Assembly (NCBI GenBank): GCA_031398975.1
Contig: JANNOI010000021.1
Location: 1 to 64,000 of the forward strand
Direction of reading: 5' to 3'
Source: JAKFWI01 sp031398975
GTDB lineage: Bacteria; Pseudomonadota; Alphaproteobacteria; Caulobacterales; Aquidulcibacteraceae
Length of the DNA stretch: 64,000 nt
Positions 32,761-40,461 of the stretch are shown here, in pieces. The notes beneath the pieces were generated by a model that was not told the DNA's origin, searched no databases, and saw only the letters and a list, made by a program, of their open reading frames with translations. Both the position numbers and the translations under genes were made by a program. How positions within the stretch are numbered: position 1 is the first letter of the stretch; every line of letters starts with the position of its first letter.

Positions 32761-34854
32761 TTAGAAGCGGGCGCGCAGGGAAACGGAAAGGGCGCGCGGT
32801 TGGCCGGGGATCACCACCGCCTGGCCGAGATACTGGTAGGGGTCGAGATAATCCTCATCGGTGAGGTTCACGATGGAGAGGCTGAGCGTGACCGGATCGA
32901 ACGCGTACGAGGCCTGCAGATCCCCCACCCAGTGTCCAGCGACCTGACTTGTGTTAGGCAGAGTTAGATCGCGGTTGGAGACCCCGGTTAGCCCCGCGCC
33001 GATGGCGAAGCCTTTTAGGCGCTCGGCGAGAACCCGGTAGCGCAGCGCCAAGCGCCCCGAATGGTCGGGCGCACGCGGGAGCCTGTCGCCTTCGGGGATG
33101 TCGGTGTCCTCGGTGACGCGCGCGTGCGTGTAGGCGTAGCTGAAAAGCACGGACAGCGCCGGTGAGGGCTCCCAGATCAGGTCGGCCTCGATCCCGCGTG
33201 CGCGCTGGGCGCCGGTCTGGATGGTGTTGAACAGATCGTCGGGATCGTCGGTGGAGACGTTGCGCCGCATGATCTGATAAAGCGCGAGCGTGCCGGACAG
33301 GCCGCGCCCGCGATCAGCGCGTTTCAGGCCCGCCTCCCACGCCTTCGACGTCTCCAACTTGGGCGGCGCTGCGCCGTAGAAGCCCGTCGGCGCACGGAAG
33401 CCCTCGGCGTAGCCCGCGAAGGCCGCAAGCGTGCGCGTCAGATCCACCGTTGCGCCCATTCGTGGGGTCAGCCGGTGATAGGTGCGGTCGTACCCATATT
33501 CGCGCCGGGCGTAGTCGAGGCGGCTGTAGCGCGCCGAGGCCAGCAGGTGCACGGGGCCGATATCGACCTGATCCTGCACATAGGCCGCGAGCGTCTCGAA
33601 CCGGTCGGTCTGGGTGCTGGTGATCGCGGGGACGGCGCCGAAAGCGAGCGGGGCGGGGTCGGCGTAATCGAGCGTGCCGATCGGGGTGAAGTCGAAGCCG
33701 ATCCCCGCGTCGTAGGCGGTGTCGTCCCAGCTCGCGCCGAGGAGGAATTGGTGCGTGCGCCCGCCCGCTACAGCCCGCCACGTCACATTGGCGTCGAGCG
33801 TGGTCTGGTCCACGTCGGTGGGCAATCGGGCCTTGATGATATCATAGGCGGTCCCCCGGGGGGGATAGAAGGCGAAATAGGGAAAGCTCGCATATTCGCG
33901 AAATTCGCTCTGATACCGCCGCCCGGTGAGCCTCGCGCGCGCGCCCGTCCCGAAGCGGTGGGTCAGCACGGCCGTCGCCATCGCGTTCTCGACGGTGGTG
34001 TGGGGGGCGTCGGTTGCGCCGGAGAAAGTTTCGGGATCGACGCCGTCGGCGGCGATCAGCGCGGCGGGGAAGCCCGCATATTCGAGTTGATCGACATGGT
34101 TGTAGAGGCCCGTCACCCTCAGCGTCGTATCGCTGCCGAGGCCGAGCGCGAAACTGGGCGTGAGCTGGACGCTTTCGGCCACGACCGCCTCGATCCAGCT
34201 TTTCCGGTCCTCGTACTCCCCGGCCAGACGCAGCGCCGCGTTCGAGCCCAGCGGGCGGTTGACATCGCCGGACACGCTCCAGGCGTCATATGCGCCGATG
34301 CGCGCGCCGAGCGCCGTGCGCGGCGCACGCAAGGGCGTACGCAAGACGAGATTGATGAGGCCCCCGAGCGGGGCGCCCGCGCCCCCGCCATAGAGCGCAG
34401 CGGTGGGTCCCTTGGCGATCTCGATCCGCTCCACGCCCGCGAGCGACCCCGGGCTGATCACGGACGTCGTGCCATAGGCGGGCAGGCCGTCGACATAGAC
34501 TTCCCCTGCAAAGCCGCGCACCAGCGGATCGGCCAGCACCAATTCCTCGAGTTTGATCGGAGCCACGCCAGAGACGTTCTCCAGCGCGTCGGCGAGGGTT
34601 CGCCGGTCCTGCTCCAGGAGCAAAGTCTCGGAGAGCACCTGGATCGATTGCGGCGTGCGGTGGATCGGGGTCAGGGTTTTGGTGGCGGTGGCGCTGTCGG
34701 ATGCGGCGTAGGCGGGGCGCTGCGCGGTGACGACGATCTCCTCGGCCGTCCAGCGCGCGCGCGGGGGCTCCGCGAAGGCGGGCGGCGCGGCGGAGGAGAG
34801 CAGGGCGGACAGGCAAAGCGTTCGCGCTCGCAGGCGCGTGAAAGCATGGGACAC
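32761..34854 (-). CDS. TonB-dependent siderophore receptor
   Basis: A 697-residue outer membrane receptor of the FhuA/FpvA type. A signal peptide (about residues 1-28, ending PPAFAE) is followed by the TonB box EEIVVTAQ. The plug shows TPQSIQVLSETLLLEQ and DALENVSGV, the typical STN-free siderophore-receptor opening, and VERIEIAKGPTAALYGGG. The barrel ends with the expected C-terminal Phe (SLRARF). GTG at 34854 is used with GGAG at good spacing. It lies between a DUF2946-like gene and the exported PfpI gene. Ligand unknown; no Fur box was recognised. Confidence 0.92.
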   Translation of the reverse strand: MSHAFTRLRARTLCLSALLSSAAPPAFAEPPRARWTAEEIVVTAQRPAYAASDSATATKTLTPIHRTPQSIQVLSETLLLEQDRRTLADALENVSGVAPIKLEELVLADPLVRGFAGEVYVDGLPAYGTTSVISPGSLAGVERIEIAKGPTAALYGGGAGAPLGGLINLVLRTPLRAPRTALGARIGAYDAWSVSGDVNRPLGSNAALRLAGEYEDRKSWIEAVVAESVQLTPSFALGLGSDTTLRVTGLYNHVDQLEYAGFPAALIAADGVDPETFSGATDAPHTTVENAMATAVLTHRFGTGARARLTGRRYQSEFREYASFPYFAFYPPRGTAYDIIKARLPTDVDQTTLDANVTWRAVAGGRTHQFLLGASWDDTAYDAGIGFDFTPIGTLDYADPAPLAFGAVPAITSTQTDRFETLAAYVQDQVDIGPVHLLASARYSRLDYARREYGYDRTYHRLTPRMGATVDLTRTLAAFAGYAEGFRAPTGFYGAAPPKLETSKAWEAGLKRADRGRGLSGTLALYQIMRRNVSTDDPDDLFNTIQTGAQRARGIEADLIWEPSPALSVLFSYAYTHARVTEDTDIPEGDRLPRAPDHSGRLALRYRVLAERLKGFAIGAGLTGVSNRDLTLPNTSQVAGHWVGDLQASYAFDPVTLSLSIVNLTDEDYLDPYQYLGQAVVIPGQPRALSVSLRARF

Positions 34855-34913
34855 GGTCAGACTCCGGACGGATCAGGCGGGCCGGGCGCATGCGCGCGCC
34901 GGCGGTGGGGCGA

Positions 34914-35303
34914 TCAGGTCAGGAGCGGAGGGGGGGCGTGCGAGGGCGGCGGCGGCGCCGCGAGGCCCCGGCCCGGCGTGCACGGGGCGAAGGCGGCGCG
35001 TTCCGCGTTCAGGGGGGCCGGGCTGAACGGCGCAGCGATCGCGGCGGCCGCAGGGGCGGGCGCGCCATGCCCCGCGCCTGCAAAGGCGCACGGCGCCACA
35101 TCGCCTTGGTCTGGCGCGTCCGGCAGATCGGGGTTGGGGATGGTGGCGGCGCCCTGGCTGGTGCAGAGCATGATCGTGAGCGGCGCTCCGTGCGCGGCGG
35201 GCATGAGCCCCGGCGGGGCCAGCACCTGCACAATCATCGCAAGCAACGCCGCCCAGAGGAGCGGCGCTCCTCGACAATAACGGGTCAACACCGCCAAACG
35301 CAT
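34914..35303 (-). CDS. Small exported protein, DUF2946-like
   Basis: A 129-residue protein. A basic N-terminus (MRLAVLTRYCRG) precedes a hydrophobic core and a cleavage region near PAAHGAP at about residue 38. The mature part is Ala/Pro-rich with a Cys in IMLCTSQG and a CxxxxxH arrangement in PCAFAGAGHG, reminiscent of DUF2946 proteins, which often accompany TonB receptors and metal handling genes. Similarity is weak. It is 59 bp upstream of the TonB receptor, so the two are probably cotranscribed. A longer in-frame start at 35423 lacks a signal sequence and is not preferred. Confidence 0.5.
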   Translation of the reverse strand: MRLAVLTRYCRGAPLLWAALLAMIVQVLAPPGLMPAAHGAPLTIMLCTSQGAATIPNPDLPDAPDQGDVAPCAFAGAGHGAPAPAAAAIAAPFSPAPLNAERAAFAPCTPGRGLAAPPPPSHAPPPLLT

Positions 35304-35466
35304 GGCCGGTCGATAGGCGGGCGGGCGGCCCTTGTCACGGGCGAAAGTCCAAACAAGCGTCAAACCGCCTGTGACATGACATCCTAGCCCGCACGGCCCT
35401 CGAGGGCGCCGCCAAAGAACCAACAGGCCGCGCTTCGATCAGACACCAATAGCCCGCGCGTTCTAA

Positions 35467-35520
35467 CGCCAAGGCGCCTTGGCGCGAACGGCCGGCGCCG
35501 GTGTGCAGCCGGCGCCGGTC
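35467..35520. terminator. Perfect 18-bp palindrome and adjoining GC hairpin
   Basis: CGCCAAGGCGCCTTGGCG at 35467-35484 is its own reverse complement. Next to it, CCGGCGCCGG occurs twice (about 35491-35501 and 35510-35518), pairing across a short loop and followed on the plus strand by TCTTTGTT. The pair lies between the DUF2946-like gene and the EF-hand gene, both on the minus strand, so it may end the EF-hand transcript, although the T tract faces the other way. Confidence 0.45.
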
Positions 35521-35542
35521 TTTGTTATCCGCGCGGCGGCTA

Positions 35543-35857
35543 TCAGCGCGGCGGCGCGGGCATCGCCTTGAATTCCGCCAAGTTCAACTCGCCGCTCTTG
35601 TCCTTGTCGATGGACTTGAACATGCCCGCCACCGCGCCGGCGGGTGGGGCCGGCCGATCGCCCGGGGGCTTCATGGCGCGAAACTCCTCCAGCGTCACGC
35701 CGCCGCTCTTGTCGGTATCGAGCGCGGTGAACGCCGCCTCGGGCGTCGGCCGCCCCTCCGCGCCGGGCTGGCCGCGCGGCTCCCCGGAGGCCGCACTTGC
35801 AGTGAGTGCGGTTGCGAACAGAAACGCCGGCGAAAGAAGGGATAGAAAAGGCCGCAT
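35543..35857 (-). CDS. Exported EF-hand protein
   Basis: A 104-residue protein with a signal peptide (residues 1-23, ending ASAASG) and two EF-hand loops: DTDKSGGVTLEEF (about residue 47) and DKDKSGELNLAEF (about residue 84). Both keep the acidic residues at loop positions 1, 3, 5 and 12, so calcium binding is likely. It resembles the small periplasmic EF-hand proteins common in alphaproteobacteria, whose roles are mostly unknown. GAGGGTAAC precedes the ATG, and TATAAG on the minus strand at 35874-35879 may be its -10 element. Confidence 0.88.
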   Translation of the reverse strand: MRPFLSLLSPAFLFATALTASAASGEPRGQPGAEGRPTPEAAFTALDTDKSGGVTLEEFRAMKPPGDRPAPPAGAVAGMFKSIDKDKSGELNLAEFKAMPAPPR

Positions 35858-35935
35858 TTGTTACCCTCTTAAACTTATAGGACCTTCATGTATTCCGATT
35901 GGTTCCCGCTTGCGACCGGGCTGTCAAGACTTGTA

Positions 35936-35952
35936 AATGCACGCTTTGCATT
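35936..35952. promoter_or_regulatory. Inverted repeat, candidate operator
   Basis: AATGCA and TGCATT flank a 5-bp spacer CGCTT. The site lies in the divergent region between the EF-hand gene and the ABC ATPase gene, 42 bp upstream of the ATPase ATG, where a repressor could act. Confidence 0.35.
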
Positions 35953-35993
35953 ACCGGTCCGTCGGTTGCAAACTTGGATGGGGAGCATGCACG

Positions 35994-36836
35994 ATGGATC
36001 AAGGCGCCGCGCCCGAGGGGCGTGTGACGGACACGCCGGCGGCGATCGAAACGGTCGGCCTGGTGAAGCGCTTCGGCGAGGTGGTGGCGGTCAATGACGT
36101 CTCCCTGCGGGTGAAAGAGGGCGAGGTGTTCGGCTTTCTGGGCCCCAACGGCGCCGGCAAATCGAGCATGATCAAGATGCTGACGACGCTGTCGCGGCCG
36201 ACAGAGGGTTATATCCGCCTGCACGGTCTGGATCCGGAGAAGGATGCGCTCGCGGTGCGCCGCTCGTTCGGCATCATCTTCCAGGACCCGAGCCTCGATG
36301 AGCAGATGACGGCGGCCGAGAACATGGAATTGCACGGCGTGCTGTACGACATCCCGTCGGACGTGCTGCGCGCGCGCACCGAGGCGCTGCTGCGTTTCGT
36401 CGATCTGTGGGACCGGCGGGGCAAGATCGTGCAGACCTTCTCCGGCGGCATGAAGCGGCGCCTCGAGATCGCCCGCGGCCTGCTGCACACGCCGCGCCTC
36501 TTGTTTCTGGACGAACCGACCCTGGGCCTCGACACCCAGACGCGCAACCAGATGTGGGGGTACCTGCGCGACATGAACAAAACGGAAGGCACTACGATTT
36601 TCTTCACCACCCATTATCTGGACGAGGCCGAGCGTGCGGCCGACCGCGTGGCCATCATCGACCACGGCAAGATCATCGCGCTGGGCTCGCCCACGGAAAT
36701 CAAGGCCGGGCTCGGCGCGGAGACGTTGGAGGCGGCGTTTCTGTCTCTCACGGGACACGCGATCCGCGAGGAGGAGGCTTCGCCCATGGACCGCATGCGC
36801 GGCATGATGCGCGGCCGGCGGCCGTCGCGATCCTGA
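35994..36836 (+). CDS. ABC-2 type exporter, ATP-binding subunit (DrrA-like)
   Basis: A 280-residue ABC ATPase. Walker A is GPNGAGKSSMIK (about residue 50), the Q-loop is IIFQDPSLDEQMT, the signature is TFSGGMKRRLEIARGL, Walker B is LLFLDEPTLGLD, and the switch His is in TTHYLDEAE. The subgroup resembles DrrA/NodI daunorubicin-type exporters. GGGGAG lies upstream of the ATG at 35994. It pairs with the permease gene 81 bp downstream. Cargo is unknown; lipid-linked, polyketide-like or glycan substrates are typical. Confidence 0.93.
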   Translation: MDQGAAPEGRVTDTPAAIETVGLVKRFGEVVAVNDVSLRVKEGEVFGFLGPNGAGKSSMIKMLTTLSRPTEGYIRLHGLDPEKDALAVRRSFGIIFQDPSLDEQMTAAENMELHGVLYDIPSDVLRARTEALLRFVDLWDRRGKIVQTFSGGMKRRLEIARGLLHTPRLLFLDEPTLGLDTQTRNQMWGYLRDMNKTEGTTIFFTTHYLDEAERAADRVAIIDHGKIIALGSPTEIKAGLGAETLEAAFLSLTGHAIREEEASPMDRMRGMMRGRRPSRS

Positions 36837-36917
36837 GTGAAACAGACACCGATACTGCCCCGCGCGCACGCGCGACGGCGTCAAACAGGCGGACACGGTC
36901 CGGCGAGGGGATAAGAC

Positions 36918-37676
36918 ATGCGGGCGAGTTTGCGGGTCGTGCATATCATGTGGAAGCGCCAGATCGTGCGCTATCTCCGCGCGCCGCCGCGCATCATCGG
37001 CGCGCTGGCGCAGCCGCTCTTGTTCCTGCTCGCGTTCGGCTTCGGGTTCGGCGGCGTGTTCAGCATGGCGGGCCAAGGCGATTACATCACGTTCCTGACG
37101 CCGGGCATCGTGGCGATGAGCATCATGTTCACCGCCGTCTTCTCTGGCGTTGACCTGATTTGGGAACGCCAATTGGGCTTTTTGAAGGAGACCATGGTGG
37201 CCCCGGCCTCGCGGCTCGCGGTGATCACGGGCCGAACTTTGGGCGGGGCCACGCTCGCGGCGGCGCAAGGGGTGATCGTGATCTTCATCGCCTCCTTCGT
37301 GGGCTTTCGCCCGCAGGAGCTTTTGCTATTGCCCGCGGCTTTGGGCGCGATGCTGCTGATCGCGCTTTTGTTCACCGCTCTGGGCACGCTGATCGCCACG
37401 ATGCTGAAAGACATGCAGGCGTTTCAGCTCATCATGAATTTCCTGGTGATGCCGATGTTCTTCTTGTCGGGCGCGTTGTTTCCCCTGCAGCACACGCAAT
37501 CGGCGATGGGCGTCATCGCCGCGGTCAATCCGTTGAGCTATGGCGTGGACGCGTTGCGCGGTCTGCTGTCGGCGCAGTCCCATTATGGGATTGCGCTGGA
37601 CTTCACCCTGCTCGGGCTGATCGCGGCCGCCCTGGTCGCGGCCGCGAGTTGGACCTATTCGAGGATCGAAGTCTGA
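36918..37676 (+). CDS. ABC-2 type exporter, permease subunit
   Basis: A 252-residue permease with six hydrophobic segments. The family loop GVDLIWERQLGFLKETMVAPASRL is clear in parts at about residues 75-98, and LPLSYGVDALRG-like NPLSYGVDALRGLL lies near the end; both are typical of the DrrB/NodJ ABC-2 group. It would dimerise and work with the upstream ATPase. It converges on the E1-like gene with only 18 bp between the stops. Confidence 0.92.
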   Translation: MRASLRVVHIMWKRQIVRYLRAPPRIIGALAQPLLFLLAFGFGFGGVFSMAGQGDYITFLTPGIVAMSIMFTAVFSGVDLIWERQLGFLKETMVAPASRLAVITGRTLGGATLAAAQGVIVIFIASFVGFRPQELLLLPAALGAMLLIALLFTALGTLIATMLKDMQAFQLIMNFLVMPMFFLSGALFPLQHTQSAMGVIAAVNPLSYGVDALRGLLSAQSHYGIALDFTLLGLIAAALVAAASWTYSRIEV

Positions 37677-37694
37677 TCGGAGCGGCTGCCGCGT

Positions 37695-38657
37695 TCAGAT
37701 CGCGTGCGGGTGTACAAAGTCTGGCGCCTCTTCCGCCGCGGCGGGCGGCGTGTCTTCCGCCGCGTGCGCGCTCTCGAGATGGCCGCAGGCGGTGCAGGCA
37801 GGGTCGCGGCGCAGCGGGATCTCCAGCACGAACCGCCCCGTCCAGGGGTTGCGCAGGTCGAGGCCCGCTTCCTCGCACAGCGTGCGCATGTGCGGCGTGA
37901 ACCACCCCGTGAAGCCGTGATAGGTGATGGTCTGGCGCAGCTTAGGCACGCCCTGGAGCAGGCCGAACATCATGATGTTCCAGGCCGGCGCGCCGATGTT
38001 CAGATGCAGTTTGAGCGCTTCCATCGCCAGGAGGCTCGCCACGAAGTGCCGGGACGGGGGGATGAGCGGTATGGTCGGGTGCGTGGAGGCGGCGCCGACC
38101 TTCTCCATCACTTCGCGAAAGATCGAGCCGTCGAACAGACATTCAAAACACGGCGTGCGCGGGGGCTGCAGCAGGATGGAGGAGCCGCCGAACACCTGCA
38201 GCGCGCCATAGAAGAAGGGCAGGTTGCGCTCGATCGACAAACGGTTCAGCGCGAACTTGGAAGGGATCATGTCCGTGATGTCGAATAGCAGATCGACGCC
38301 CTCGCCGACGACTGCCGCGATCTCGGCGGAATCGGCGCGGTACTCGTCCAGCCGCTCCATATAGATGGGGTGCTCCACCATCTCGCACTTGACCAGCGGG
38401 TTTGCGGCCGCGGCCGCTTCCAAAACCCCCTCCACGGGCTCGCGCGGATCAAGACCCCCGACCCGGATCGTGCCCACGCCCAACGCCGCCAATTGCGTCA
38501 CGAGCGGCAGCGAGGAGCGCCCCGCCCCCGCCACGAAGGCGGTGGTGTTTTTCAGCTTGAGCTGGCCCGGCTCCCGCCAGCCCGGCACGGCCATGAACGG
38601 CTTGTAGCGCTCCATCTCCTCGGGCGTCAGGCTCGTGCTGTGCGCGCTGCTTGGCAT
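37695..38657 (-). CDS. E1-like (ThiF/MoeB/HesA-fold) protein, divergent
   Basis: A 320-residue member of the ubiquitin-activating E1-like superfamily. The nucleotide-binding loop is altered: FVAGAGRSSLPLVTQLAALG (residues 41-60) where MoeB/ThiF have GxGGLGS. The following Asp (D70) is kept, but the NLxRQ arginine motif is replaced by REPVEG. The adenylation region is well kept: D126-I-T-D129, NRLSIERNLPFFYGAL, then SILLQPPRTPCFECL. Zinc cysteines are complete (C170, C173, C288, C291). There is no rhodanese domain and no Ub-like partner nearby. Whether it adenylates a small protein, a peptide or nothing is open. It faces the ABC exporter and diverges from LLM1 over 337 bp. Confidence 0.75.
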   Translation of the reverse strand: MPSSAHSTSLTPEEMERYKPFMAVPGWREPGQLKLKNTTAFVAGAGRSSLPLVTQLAALGVGTIRVGGLDPREPVEGVLEAAAAANPLVKCEMVEHPIYMERLDEYRADSAEIAAVVGEGVDLLFDITDMIPSKFALNRLSIERNLPFFYGALQVFGGSSILLQPPRTPCFECLFDGSIFREVMEKVGAASTHPTIPLIPPSRHFVASLLAMEALKLHLNIGAPAWNIMMFGLLQGVPKLRQTITYHGFTGWFTPHMRTLCEEAGLDLRNPWTGRFVLEIPLRRDPACTACGHLESAHAAEDTPPAAAEEAPDFVHPHAI

Positions 38658-38994
38658 CGTCTGGAGCTCCCTATGGAGAATGGAGGCGCTTGCAGCCGTG
38701 CGGCCGGGCCCTCCCTTGTTTAAGCGCATAGCAGAGCAGAACGCTGGGTTACCCGCATTCACAATCAGGTGTAATAACCCCAGTGCAGCGGCTCATTTTA
38801 AGAGTAGTGGGCAAGTGCAGTCGCGGCGGGACCGGCGCCTTTCAGTCGCCGCGATCGGGTTGAAAAGCTTTTGCTATTAACAAATCGCGGCTTGATATTC
38901 GTACGACAAATAAGACGGCGCGAAGCCGGATCGCGGGCGGTGCGCCCGGTTTTAGGACAAGGCGCGGCTGCGCTTTCGCTAGGCAGGAGACGTG
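38658..38994. promoter_or_regulatory. Divergent intergenic region, AT-rich, no gene
   Basis: This 337-bp gap separates the E1-like gene (minus) and LLM1 (plus). It is clearly richer in A/T than its surroundings, especially 38740-38815 and 38860-38925, and should hold both promoters. A perfect 8-bp palindrome, TCGTACGA at 38899-38906, sits within TATTCGTACGACAAATA, about 95 bp before the LLM1 ATG, and could be part of a TetR-type operator. No reading frame with a ribosome binding site is present. Confidence 0.5.
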
Positions 38995-40260
38995 ATGAAA
39001 ATCTCTACCGGTTGGAACCCCATCGCGCCGGACCCCGCGTCCGAAGGACGTGTGCTGGATATGGTGATCGAGCAGGCGGTCCAGGCCGATCAGGCGGGCC
39101 TTTCCTGCCTCTACTTCACCGAGCATCATTTCGCCGGCATCGCGCCCTGGGCCAACCCGTTCATGATGGCCTCCCATGTCGCCGGCAAGATCACGAACGC
39201 CCATGTCGGCTTCGCGATCTGCGTGGTGCCGCTGCACCATCCTATCCGCCTGGCGGAGCAGGCCAATTTCCTCGACCAGGTCACGAAGGGCAAATTCATC
39301 TTCGGCGTCGGCGGCGGCGGGATCTCGACGGAGTTCGCGGGCTTTTGGGCGCATTCGGCCGATTCGAGCCAGCTCCACAGCGATTCCTTCGACGTCGTGC
39401 AGAAATTGTGGGCCAAGAAGGAGGACGACGCGCCGATCGTGTTCGACGTCGGCGACGGGTTGTATCGCGGGCAATTGCTGCAGCGCATCATGCCGGCCGC
39501 CTACAGCCCGAAGGGCCCGCGGATCAAAGCGGCCGTCACGAGCCCCGACCGGATGAAGAAGGCCGCCGAAAACGGCTGGTCCACCTTCCTGTTCATGGCG
39601 CCGATGGTGAGCAGCTATCGCAAGATGCTGGAAAAAGCCGGCCATGACGAGCAGACCATTGCCAGGGCGATGGAATGGACGTCGTGCAGCGCCATGACTT
39701 ATGTCGGGGAAACCGACGAGCAGGCCATGGACGACGCAATGGCGATGATGCAGCAGCGCTCCATCGCCAATGAGCGCAATCTGGGCTTCGCCGAGCAGAT
39801 GTCGTGGATGCGCCAGAAGCCCACGCCCACCATGATCGTCGGCAATGCCGGCGGGCCGGAAGGGGCGGGTATTGCGGGCGGTCCTCCTGGCGGGGGTCCC
39901 CCGCCCGGCGGGCCCCCGGGGATGGGCGGCGCCAAGGGCGGGCCGCCGCCGATGCCGGCCATGCCGCCCGGCATGTCGATGGAGCGGATGATGCTTCAAA
40001 TGGGCTTTGTCGGCAGCGTCGAAACCGTGATCCGCAAGGTCAAGGAAATGGCCGACATGGGCGTCCCGGAAGTGTCGATCGGGATGGATCTCGGGTCCTA
40101 CACCCAGGACGTGACCGACAAGGTGCGCCGCTCCTACGACCTGTTCTGCAACAAAGTCATGCCGGCGATAAAGGATTACGAGCCGGATCTCGAGCGCGGC
40201 AAGAAGCTGATCGCGGCCATGCCGATGCCGCCGATGCCGGGGCTGGCGGAAGCGGCCTGA
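38995..40260 (+). CDS. Luciferase-like flavin monooxygenase (LLM) 1, with Pro/Gly-rich insert
   Basis: A 421-residue member of the bacterial luciferase-like family, which uses reduced FMN and oxygen. The TIM-barrel signature is present: CLYFTEHHFAGI near residue 40, VVPLHHPIRLAEQANFLD, and FIFGVGGGGISTEFAGF at about residue 102. Uniquely among the three LLMs here, residues 285-326 are a Pro/Gly/Met-rich run (e.g. GGPPGGGPPPGGPPGMGG) placed before the final barrel helix VGSVETVIRKVKEMADMGV; the tail also ends AAMPMPPMPGLAEAA. AGGAGA precedes the ATG. The next gene, a membrane protein, is Pro-rich too. Substrate unknown. Confidence 0.88.
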   Translation: MKISTGWNPIAPDPASEGRVLDMVIEQAVQADQAGLSCLYFTEHHFAGIAPWANPFMMASHVAGKITNAHVGFAICVVPLHHPIRLAEQANFLDQVTKGKFIFGVGGGGISTEFAGFWAHSADSSQLHSDSFDVVQKLWAKKEDDAPIVFDVGDGLYRGQLLQRIMPAAYSPKGPRIKAAVTSPDRMKKAAENGWSTFLFMAPMVSSYRKMLEKAGHDEQTIARAMEWTSCSAMTYVGETDEQAMDDAMAMMQQRSIANERNLGFAEQMSWMRQKPTPTMIVGNAGGPEGAGIAGGPPGGGPPPGGPPGMGGAKGGPPPMPAMPPGMSMERMMLQMGFVGSVETVIRKVKEMADMGVPEVSIGMDLGSYTQDVTDKVRRSYDLFCNKVMPAIKDYEPDLERGKKLIAAMPMPPMPGLAEAA

Positions 40261-40267
40261 GGGCCCC

Positions 40268-40311
40268 GCCGCCAGAGCGCCGCCAGAGCGTCGCTTGAAC
40301 GTCGCTTGAAC
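40268..40311. repeat. Two pairs of 11-bp tandem repeats
   Basis: GCCGCCAGAGC occurs twice in tandem, followed at once by GTCGCTTGAAC twice in tandem. The 44-bp block starts 8 bp after the LLM1 stop codon. Both units have the same 11-bp period, close to one helical turn. Confidence 0.85.
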
Positions 40312-40461
40312 GCGGGAGTGGGGCGCCATAGGGTCGCGCCGCTCCCGCGCTTCCAGGCTTTTAAGGCTGGCCTTGAGAAGCGTTGCCCCCTAAAATTAGG
40401 CGTATAAGCTGGGCCGCTAGAAGCTGGGGTCCCCACGAAGGGGCCTCGTAAGGGAGCAAAA

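Noticed and set aside
35937..36836. Longer start for the ABC ATPase at 35937
   Set aside because: The extra residues are unlike the family, overlap the inverted repeat, and GGGGAG precedes the ATG at 35994.
40268..40311. CRISPR-like array
   Set aside because: Units are 11 bp with no spacers and only two copies each; no cas genes in the window.
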